Shown here: positions 36,801 to 48,800 of the stretch, piece by piece | Numbering within the stretch: position 1 is the stretch's first letter | Layout: each line of letters starts with the position of its first letter | Assembly: GCA_964023205.1 (NCBI GenBank) | Contig: OZ026850.1 | Location: 5,621,270 to 5,685,269 of the forward strand | Direction: 5' to 3' | DNA length: 64,000 nucleotides | Source of the DNA: Lutraria lutraria | Taxonomy: Eukaryota; Mollusca; Bivalvia; Venerida; Mactridae | Position numbers and translations under genes: made by a program | The notes under the pieces: model-generated | Database searches by the model: none | What the model was told of the DNA's origin: nothing | Seen by the model: only the letters and a program-made list of their open reading frames with translations

Positions 36801-39800
36801 TACCACGATCTCAGTTGAGATAAATTTCAGATTTTTATGCCCCCGTAAATTCTGACAGAATTATGGCCCTTTGTTTATTTTGTGCATATGTAATATATAC
36901 AGAAATACTTGTTTTGTTTGCAACTACTTCTGTATTTCTCAAGGAATTTTTACCGAACTTGGATACAATTATTTTCTCAAAGTTCCCTAGGACATATTGT
37001 CAGGCTGTTGTCATTCGATCTTTTTAGCAGATTTATGGCCCTTTGTTTGCCTGTACCAAACTTTAACCTTGCCTATTAAATCAAAAGGCTACCATCTACA
37101 ATCATCAAACTTCATATCTTGGTTTATCATGACAATCTCTACAGGACCTGTGCATTTTCAAGTTAAAGGGCATCCGGAGGGGGCATGGTGTTTATAAAAC
37201 ACATCTTGTTAAGACTACAGTTTGAGTTATTTGATGATTGTCAAAAATCAAAGTACTGAGAGTACTCATAGTAGCTGAACTTACATATTGAGGGATCAAC
37301 GCAACACTGTCGTAACTTGTTCTTATTTCAATATGAGTTACGACACTGTTGCGTTGAGCCCTCGAATTATAACTTGCACTGACACATGGAACGGGAACCA
37401 GTTTAACAAAATTTGCATGGTGGATGTAGCATAGTATGATACTTTGACCCGCATCAAGTCATGCATGCTGCTATGGAAAGCTGAACTATCCTAAATTTAG
37501 GAATAATCATCATTTTACAAGAATCAAAACATTTGACATGGAAAAATATCAAGTAGTGAATTTTATAAGTTCAGTTAAAATGGAATCAGACTGGAAATAA
37601 TGTGCTATTCATCAATCTCCTGTATATTCCTTTGTCTTGTCTGCATGAAGACTTACATGTAAGCACAACCCATTTAATTAAGTCCCAATAAAAAATCACT
37701 GAATATGTCAATAGTTACCTAGGTTACAGTGATTAGTTTATCAAGTAATGTATTCATCAAAAGAAGTAACATATGTTTTACCATTGTCTGTTTACTTTTA
37801 AGTTGTTACATTCTTTATATATACCCAGATATCCAGGTGTCGATTAATGTATAAAATCATGAAGGCACCTAAAACATATAGATACAGTTGAATCTCAAAA
37901 GTTTAAAATGTCACGGCGACATCCAAAAATTGCTAATATTTTTCAATGTGTATAGTCTATAGTTCATGATGTATGTAAAGATATTGTCTGTGTGTCAAAA
38001 GATGATTCATCATGATGTAAAGACAGTGTTACATTTAGGATTCCAAAATCATGTGGGATTGTCCCCTACTTACTGAAAAATGTGGGGGACTTGGAATAAC
38101 TAAACGATACAATCACTTAAAAGTGTAATTTGCTCTAAAACAAAAAGCACACTAATTAACCAGTCCAACTAATTAAGAATAGACTGCCGTATAGCTTGTA
38201 CGGTCTTACTCTTATTTTTCACAATTATTGTGCTTGTCTATGTTTTTGTTCAGTTTAGTGCGTAAATGACGGATAAATATAAGTTGTTGATTTGGATCAA
38301 CCAGGTAACCTAACATTTCCTGAAAATCTCTACTTTCACTTTACTCATCGATGTGTAAGGATAAAGTCGAAACATCGCTGAATAAACTGATAAACATTAT
38401 CATGAATAAACGCCCGCTGCATGGTCTGATTCCAGTATTAGACAAAACAAACATGGTGGCTATGTTAACTACAATCGCCAGGAGAATCCGCAGCCAGGTG
38501 TGACCTGGCACCCATTGATTCAATGAAAATGCGTAATCTGCGAGAAATAAGCGTGAATATATTGTCTGTGTTATAAGTTGGTTTATCATGATGTACAGAT
38601 ATTGTCTGCGTGTTATAAGTTGGTTTATCATGATGTACAGATATTGTCTGCGTGTTATAAGTTGGTTTATCATGATGTACAGATATTGTCTGCGTGTTTT
38701 AAGTTGGTTTATCATGATGTAAAGATATTGTCTGTGTGTTAAAAGTTGGTTTATCATGATGTAAAGATATTGTCTGTGTGTTAAAAGTTGGTTTATCATG
38801 ATTTAAAAAATATTGTCTGTGTGTTATAAGTTGGTTTATCATGATTTAAAAATATTGTCTGTGTGTTATAAGTTGGTTTATCATGATTTAAAAATATTGT
38901 CTGTGTGTTATAAGTTGGTTTATCATGATTTAAAAATATTGTCTGTGTGTTATAAGTTGGTTTATCGTGATTTAGGTTATATTCTGTACTTACAGTTGGA
39001 TCCTGGTTCGCCTCTCCACTCCTGTCCGGACTAATATCAACCGGTTTGTTCTTCCTTATTTACAGAATAGTCATACAAAAGGTAAGTGTGTGGACTATTT
39101 AATTTATGTCATAATTTCTTAAATAACTATTTACCATCCTGAATGCACTAAAACTCACTTAGCAACCATCTCAATACTTCAATCAGCTTATTATAATGAC
39201 ACAGATTTTATAACTACGGTAACATACCAGTAAACTGGCCCATTTCCAATACTAAATAGTGAAAACAAAAATTTGAAAAAGATTCTAAGACAAAAAATGA
39301 ATTGTTGACTTATATTTGGAGTAGTTTTCAATATTTCTACTATATTTCAACTTTGTAATGAGCGGGGTACATCATGGTTTTATTGTAGACCCGTACAATT
39401 ATATTTACATTTGACAAAAACTGTTGTTTCTTTGTTACATACCCAACAATAAGTGTTAAACAAGTGATATGTTTGATTATTTCAGGATAAACCTTTAGAG
39501 CCTGGACTCAGATTGTTACCCTTGTTTTATGGATTCACTCTTGCCATTAATTTGTTCTCTATTTTCTACAAAGGATCTCAGTGTAAGTAACCTTTTCTGT
39601 GATTTGTTCCGGAACTAAGAGATTTTTCTTGAACCAGTCGGACACTAAGAATGAGTGTTTTTGAACCAGTCGGAAACAATGATTTTTTTCTACTATTCTA
39701 TTAGACTGAAACTAAGTTGGACCTTTCCGCGACCAATCAGAAATAAAGTGCATATTTTTGCCAATTTGAGAAAATCTGTAGGAAATTCAAAGTTTTTAAC

Positions 39801-42800
39801 TCATAAAGCACAGGATGAGAATTTCAGCTGGACATTTAGTTTAGAATATTTTTGATGTCTTAATTTATTTTATTTTTTTCTACATTTTCAGTGTTACATT
39901 TTGACAAGATACCTCTATATGGAACTTTTATACTTACATTTGGAAATGCAATCATAGCGGCATTAATTGTACGGTTTGTTGTTGTACCTTGGCAGCGTAA
40001 AAAGATTACAGGTAGGTAATCGAGTATTTTACTGGGTTGATATTTGGCGGGTTTCTGTGGATTGGATTTAACCATCTAACCTATGACTCTAAGCTGACAC
40101 TGATTATAAAAGTTGACAGAAGTTCCTATTAATGTGATAGTAAATTTGATCCTTATGTACAAATTCTTAAGGGTCATAAATCTTATTTTACTAATTTCAT
40201 GAATCAGAATGGTATTTTAAGGGTCAAACGGGATCCCTAATCATGTTAATCCATGTGACAGGGGTTGTAAGAGAGGGTGAGACCATTCTTCTCCAACAAG
40301 CTAGTCACACCCATGATTTAAATCATTTCCTAAAATCCCCTTTAAAAGATCGCATGAAATTAATGTTAATACCAAATTTGATTTGAGGAATTCCCTTCAA
40401 TTCATATCAAACCGTTTTCTTACAAGTACATTAAGATCATTGCTGTTTATTTGGTATTTGTTCATTGCTTACCAACCCACTGTCAGTATACATTGCTTAA
40501 CACGTTAACAAGGTCATTTTTCATGTTCTGAAGTAGCTAGTGTTTAACATGCATTATGGTTAGTGGGTGACCTCGCTCTTAAATTAACGAGTCAGCATTT
40601 TCATTCTAATTGTATACTACTCTTGTATGTTTGGTTAAACTAGGTTGGTATAAAAAAACAGTTGACAACGGCCAAGATGTTATAAAATTAGGTTGATTCA
40701 GTCTGAAATGGTTTTAGCAATTATTTAATGTTTGGGAGATTAGTTCCACGATTTAGGGTCTTCCCAATTTAGGGTCTGTTATGGCTGAGTTACCGGTCTG
40801 AAAACTAGAGATTTTTTGTGAAAACCATTTGGTCTAATGAAGAAGTTGATTATATTACTTTGAACAATGTTGGACCTATTTTCAGTAAATACTGGGTATA
40901 TTTGACAAACTGAAAATCATAAATGTTAAAAATGACAAGAAGTTTAAACCTTTCAGCTTCTGAAGGTGCCGGCTTTATAAAGTTGTGAAGATGTATATTT
41001 TACTAATTTAAATTAACAAATAAAAATTTGAGATAAAAGACAAACTAATTATTTGAATAATGATAAAAGAATTGTTTATAAAATAAATTTGACACTTTGA
41101 CATTTATAGAAAGTCCAAACTTAAAGTCCAAACTACATGACAAATTGTTAAGGGGACTTTGAACAATAGCATTATCTGAAATGGCAGGTTTTCCTGGTGT
41201 GAACATACGATATGAACTTGCAATCTGTCACCAAGTGAATGTCACTGGTGGTACAATTGCATGAGTGTAAATATTAAGTTTTCAAAGAACTACACGTAGA
41301 TGTATGTTATGTATCATGAGTGAAGTTATTGGGGACGATGGCCTGTTTTCAATGTTGAACATTAATTTGTTGCTTGAAGTTAAAGCATGTGTGTTGTGTC
41401 TTGAATTAATTTATCTTTTTGATCTAAAGCCTATTCCTTATAGATTTATTTGTTATCTTAAAGCTTTCGTATAATTTATTTTAGTCCGCCTGTCATTCAT
41501 TGAATATGTTTTAAGCTGATATTGCCAAGGTTTAGTAATTTATTAAAGCTTTCTTGTCATTTATTTATTGGTTTTAATGGCTGCTAAAGCTTATTTCTCA
41601 TGAACTGAATTGTATTTATAGAAGAGTTTATTTCATTAATCTGTTGTCTTTGTTTAAAGCTTTTGTGGCTTAGATTTTTATTTGTATAGAGCAATTTTAT
41701 TAACTGTCAAAGCTGAATAATTGCACTGTGGCTGGATGTGGTTATTTTTAGCTTCGTACCTCAGTCGATAGTTTTCGTTTATTTAACTGTTATGGAATGT
41801 TCCAATCAACGTGTTGATTTAACGGTAAAAACGAAAGTTATCCTATAAATTACGAAAGTGATCGAACCTCACCAAAGCTAAATATAAATGCAATCATTGA
41901 CCGTATAATTATACAGCTTTGACAGGTTAATAAAATTGCACTATACATGTGTATTAAAGCTACCTCAGTGAAATAATGCTCACTCACTACCTGTAAGTAC
42001 AATAATATACTAACTCGTTAACTTTCTAAGACAATAAGAGAAGCAATTATAACAAGACAAATAATTCTAAAATGATAATTGACTCCTGAAAAAAAATGTT
42101 GGTGTTTCGGGTTGCCTGATAGGCCCTATACTTAATTGAGTTTTTCCTTCGTACAGTTAAGATTTTTTTTCATTTTAAAATGTTTTTCTGCCGTTTTTCG
42201 ATTTTTTTTTCAGATCTGTGTTATTTTTATAAAAAATACTCAACTTCAAATTCCAGGGGAAGTGGGCATCCACAATTTCTTCTATTTGCTACCCCACATA
42301 TTTGTTAAGGGACCTCAACCAAAATTCCACAGAATTATTGTCATCAAGTTCTTCAGCACTTCATATGATTTATTTTTGGCAGAGTTATGGCCCGTTCATT
42401 TTGTGCATATGAAATAGAGAAATTCTCAGTGTGTACCTTCTATATTTCTCAAAGAATTTTTATTAAACTTACATTGAACTATTATCAAGTGCCTCCGCAT
42501 ATACTGGCGGGGTTTTGTGATTCAATCATTTTTGGCTGTTTGTTTCCTTTTCTGTATAATTATGTAATATATGGAGAAATACTGTAACGTACGTAACTCG
42601 TACATTCATCAAGGGATCAGCATCTGGTGAATGAGACAATACCTGTCACTTGTTAATTTATAGCAATAAATTGTATGGCATGCCTGCTCATGTTTAACAT
42701 AAATGATATGTAATTATAAACAAGCATATCATTAATTAACTTGATCTAAAAGTGAAAATTGGCGCATAAAACACTCGTACATTTCAAATTTTACAAAACA

Positions 42801-45800
42801 GACATGTATGCATCAATAAATTTTTTTCATGTTTTTAAGGTAACAGCGTTCTTACCCATTTTCCTTAATGATATTATTTCAAACTCAAGTGTCGATGATT
42901 TATATCAGTCACGTAACGAGTCACGTAACGTGTAGCATTCGTGACATTTTGATATAAAACAGAAAATTAATGTAAACACTTTAATTGTTAATTGCATATC
43001 AAAATCAAATTACAATATCTATAATGCAGTTTATTAATGAAGCCAACATTAAGCGAGAATCATTATACCATATTTGCATCATAATTAGATAATTATGTTT
43101 CTTTTCTTGCAAAGAATTAACCAAATAAACAATACATTATTATGTGTGGCTTCGTAATTGATTGTTCACACTATTTAATAAACACATTAAAAATTCCCTT
43201 GAATGGGGAAGTCCGATTGATCCGGGCCTTAAAATCGGAGTTAATTGGTAATTTCAAATTACAGGTGTTTCAAAGTAAAAAAATGTATTCAGTCATCTTG
43301 ATTGTTTATCCATGACAAAAAATGAGGAGACAAACATGATTATTGTTAAATATGCAATGGTGGTCATAAAAAACACAATGAATTGAGAATAATAAGTTTA
43401 ATTTCTGTAACAATGATACTTTAGAAGTATGTGAAGAGTAAGTTTTTCTGGATAAAAATAAACATTATTTCTTGTGTGAATAAATATATAAATCTATACA
43501 AATTAACTATAAAGATATGGGTTTTACATTAAATAAAGGTAGATAATAGTGTTATTGACTTACGAATACTGTTAATATTAAAAGCTTAATTGATGTCCGT
43601 CGCCACTGAAGGGCAATAATTCACGTTGGATTTCGAGGATGATCACCCATTCCCGGTGATACATACTAATTTCTTATAAATAACGGTGTTTTTCACACAT
43701 TATTTAATCGTGGAAGTAAAGTGGAAGCTTTAATTTGATAACTGTATGCAAGCTGAAAAGATTAATTTTATGTATACATGTACGTCTGTACTGGAATGGA
43801 ATGTTATACTGACCTTGAACTTAATTCGATGTAAGCAAAATAGTTTACAAAACAATGATAGAATGTACCAGTGACCTTTTATGTTGATTGTTAATTTATT
43901 CATTCAGCTGAAAATTTGAATAATATTCGGATTATTCCCTCCCCCTCTCCCTCTGTTAAAGAGATGTTGTCAATTCTTTTTAACCAGGTTTTTAGAAGCT
44001 CAAGAATTTGTTTCTGATTGCTAATTATAAATCAGATTATTGCTGCCGTATTTGGTATCATTATGTTGCAAGGTTTTACAGAGATCTAGCTTGTGATTGT
44101 ATTTTGTGGTTACGGGTGTCAAGGTCACTAGTACTAGTCATAGGAAAATGGTTTCTATTTCAATTAACTGTTGAAAAATTGGATAGGTGGCATTGTCACA
44201 TTTCTTGTCTGGTGAATCTATCCTAACTTAATGGCTTAAAATGATTTACTTTCATAACAATCAGTCTGTCATGTTCCTAGTTCATGTACTGTTAACCCTG
44301 TCAACCTTGAACATCAAAAGACAGAACAGGAATAAAGTACAGTACAACCTCTCCATAGCAACACCTTCTAGGAGTAGCAAAATTATGTTGTTGATGAGAG
44401 GTTGTTGCTCTAGAGAGGTCAAATTAATGGTTAAATTGTACAGTGGCAAAATTCATACTGTTACTGAAGGGAGGTTGTTCAAGAGACGGCCGCTCTGGTG
44501 AGGTTGCACTGTATGTTTGCCTATGTTCTGTGGTAAGGTTGATATGTTATATTGATATATGTGTGTGCCAAGTGTTGTTGATACAGTGAGTTTTAATTTT
44601 CATCATCACTAATTTTGTGTGTATATTTTCAGAACATGCAAAATCCATAGCACAAGAAAAAGAAGAGCAGGGTCTGTTGGAAAGTGATAAAAACTGTAAG
44701 TTTTTTAACAGATAATGAATAAATGATGTTTTTCTCTTTGATGTGATAAGGGGATATTTGTTATTGTATTAAGTGTAACCTGCATATAAAGACAATGGAC
44801 CCTTTTAAGAGACATATATTAGCAAAGGTAGCAATTTTGCAAATGAATAAAATGCTGCTCCCTTGTTTTTGAAGAAAAATATGCTTTATTCTATCCCTTG
44901 TTTGATGGATTTTCACCAAGCTGTATACTCGTGCCTGGTATTTCCGCGGTACCCATATATCCGCGGTATATCATACTTCCGGTATGAACAGAACGATGCA
45001 CCACCTGTAGGTCACTTACTTACACAAAGAGGCTACTTTCGCTTTGTTCATACAGTTTCGGCAATAATTATTTTTCCGTATAAAGGTACATGTATCTGCA
45101 TAAAAATGAAAAGTTTATATGAATATAAACTTATTTTCAATGCTCATACACAACTGCCAAAGATGGCTACACAAAAGTAAATAATTATATAAATATCTTG
45201 TAGCATGACACATAAACTATACATGATAATGTAACATGTGCATGTAAGTAGTTCACATTATGGAGAAGGTGTTGCAAAGGTGTTGCAGGACTGCAATATT
45301 TGTCTTTTTATGCCTCTTCATGTATACTCTTGATCGTAGATCATTAGGAGTTGAAAAGAAATGTCATTATTTTATCAAATCAACAGTTTATTTGGACATT
45401 TTGTATTGTGATTACACGATTTTTGATAGTAATGAATTTAACAAGTCAAGATAAAATCATAATTTTATCAAATAGACAATTGTTAGACATGTTTTATGTT
45501 GATTACAACTATTTCAGATCAAGACACTTTAACTAAACATTCCAAAGAAGCAGCCGAGATTCGTGCCCAGTTGACCGAAGGTAAAACACCTGTTGCTAAT
45601 GTGATAGGTATAAAACAATTTTGAACACTAGATGTGATGATTTCTATCTCTTCTCACATATCCTGTATAACAAGTTCCAAGTTTATGTAACTTGTTTGTC
45701 TCCCAACCTATGTACTTTAGCTAAGGATTGTTCTGCATGCAGTGTTTTTGGGGGTTTGGGGGCTGATTTGGGTCCGAAATTCGGCTCCACTCCCCCGTCT

Positions 45801-48800
45801 AAAAAGGTTTTCTCCCCTAAATCCATAAAAAGTCCCTTTAGTAGCATTTTATTCTTTTTTTGAAAACCTTGTTGATAAGAAAGATCTTAAAATTAAGCAA
45901 AGGATAGCTCTTCGTCTACTACCATTAAGGTTATAAATTATTTATAATTAAATGTTGGGAGGATATGTATACTTTATAATATTGTTTCCCTTTCCCCCTG
46001 CTATTCTTCCCTTACTTAGGAACCCTGCCTTTCCCCTAAAGGTGAAAAAACACTGGCATGCATGTTGATCATTACAAGTTTCTCAATCTACTTACAGCAA
46101 ACATGAAAAATTGCCAGGAATAAGCTAAGGACAGAATTGAGATTCAAGTGTTAATGTAATTGATCACAAATTCTGAAACGTTGGACCATGATCTCCTAGC
46201 ATTATTGAATTGTCTTGCTTTTAGAGACTTTCTAGTCATGAAGGCTGATCTTTATAAACATATATCTATCATCATCATTCTTCCTCCTATCTTTGAAGTC
46301 TGCTTGTCTTTATCTGTATATAAACTTAATTTATATTGAGTTAGTTGAATGGGTTACACTTTCAGCATGGCATCTTGTGATTGTATGCTTTTTATCAAAG
46401 TAAAAGAATTATTATATTTGAGAAGTAAGCATTCAGGTGCAGTCTGAATTACTTGAAAAAGATGTTTTTCAGTTGAGTATTTTCTGCATTTTAAGTTTCT
46501 GAAATCTCAGCTAACAGACTTGATATAAATCAACCTTTATACTGTGTGTTGCTAATAGTAAGAAAACTGTTTCCTAGGTAACCAAACATTAGAAGTAAAA
46601 ACAAAACCCAAATCAACCAGTACACCAAAGAAATTGACGAACGATTATCATGACACAAATGTTGACGACGATGCACTGATGGCGGCCGCCAGCCGAAGCA
46701 ATATTAGCGCCAAAAGTAGTACGCTTCTTATACCGAAGATCGAAAGGGAGACATTTAAAATCGATGAAACACGACCTGAGGGTGATAGTAATTGTAGCGG
46801 AAACAGTGGTAATACAACAGTTAGCACTGATAGTTTGGACAGTTCAGGAAGTCTCACTGAAGAGGTAAAGTTCTTTTATAAAAATTGTAACTTTATGTTA
46901 GCAATGAAATTTTTAGAATTTGTCTGAAAGTGTGGGCATTTTTCTCAATAGTAAACAAAAAAAAGACTGTTTGCAACATCTCGAAGTTTGAAGTGGAACG
47001 ACAAACATGTGCATATACATCTAAGAAGACATGAAGAGAATGATGCATCAATCTCTTATTCACACCTGGTAGATACATCCCAGTATAAAAATTAGCATAG
47101 TATCGGCGACATACATTGTGTACCGTTTGTCTGTATGACATTATGACACCATCTTGTAGAAACCTACATGTTACAATATTTGATGATTTCTTCCAGGAAC
47201 GTAGAGAACTTGCACGAACTAGGATTAAGGAAACACCAGAGACACATAGTTTATTCTCATTCCTACAAGTTCTTACAGCTGTGTTCGGGTCATTTGCTCA
47301 CGGAGGAAATGATGTATCGTAAGTTGGTTCAATTTCAATATTTCCATTGACAAATTAAACATATTATTCAATAAATTAATATTTTAAGATATTTTTGCAG
47401 CAACTTATAAATTGCAGCAACTTACAAACAGTGAATTTACGTATCATATTCGAGTACAGTAGAAACTTGATAAAAAGACACATTTTTAACTGGTCTGTTT
47501 TCAAGGAAAAAGTCAAGCTATAGTGATTACTGCAGCGTCTGCATCTTGCTAAAACTTAGATGTAGCTTATAACTCAGAAACCATAAGAGGTAGTTATATG
47601 AAACTTCATAGCTGGATAGATCTCACTGCGGTGGTGAGTAGACAAGCGATGACATCGCTAGCTGTGCTCTTGTTTAAACAACCTAGAGATGGTCTCATTA
47701 TTTGATTGTCTGAATAACAAGTGATCAGAATGGTAGGATTTCCAGTAATAAAACATTATTGACAAGATCATACATTAAATTGCTAGATTCATGACCCAAA
47801 ATTTTAACAGAGAGTAGGTAGGTAGGTATCTTTTAGGTAAACTTTACACGATTGTTGTGTTTTTTTTCATCAAATACTAGGTCACAGTAAGTCATTTTGC
47901 ATTTTTTTGTTTAATTTTCAGCAATGCTATTGGACCGTTGGTTGCTATTTGGATTACCGCCACTACTGGCAGTGCCGCTCAGAAAGCACCTGTTCCTATA
48001 TGGATCTTGTTACTCGGAGGTGTTGGTATTTCAATTGGCTTGTGGATAATGGGTAGACGTGTCATGAAAACTCTCGGAGAAGATCTGACAAAAATTACCC
48101 CCTCTAGGTAAGTTTGAATTTTTTTTTTGCATCATAAATTATAATTTTTCTGCATTAAAATGTTTTCTATAAGTGAATGCTTATTTTCAAAATTAGACCA
48201 TTCAGCACTAAAGACATCCTAAACCTTTTATTGGGCCTATTGTGTGACATTTTAACATTCTTGATGATTGATGATATTTATCAGAAATGATGTTTGCATT
48301 GTAGAAAATGTCGCTATAATGATCACCGCGTCGTCTGTATGTGAAAAAACTTTAATGTAGCTCATAACTCAGAAACTATGAGAGGTAACAACATGAAACT
48401 TTATAGATGGTTAGATATCACTCAGGCGGTGAACAGGTGTTGGCTCCACTTGCGGTGCTCTTCTGATATATTTCTGAGTGATTTATCTGTAGTTGAATTA
48501 AAATTCAGATCATAGGCTGATTGTATAATGTAAGGTTGATATAAGATTGTTGGCTGATCTTAAGTTTTATCCACTCAGATCATGGCCCGTATTCACTAAC
48601 GCATTAGAGTCTGAGATTAAGTCAATTTTAGACTTTAGACTCAGACTTAGACTCAGCGTGACCAAAATGGTATTCACAAAAACATTTAGTCTCAAGTTTG
48701 AGTCTGAAATTCTGAGTCTGAGTCTGAAATGTTGAGTCTAAAATTTGTAGACTTAGGGCAGTCTAAAGCTGTTTATTTTAACTGTTTCTGTTTATTATAA

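Noticed and set aside
38341..38799. 152-codon open frame on -
   Set aside because: Consequence of the 42-bp period being a multiple of three; peptide is a translated tandem repeat.
38561..38977. CRISPR-like regular repeats (also the 30-bp array at 58490-59890)
   Set aside because: Repeats are directly adjacent, without unique spacers, in an intron-bearing eukaryotic sequence; they are tandem minisatellites.
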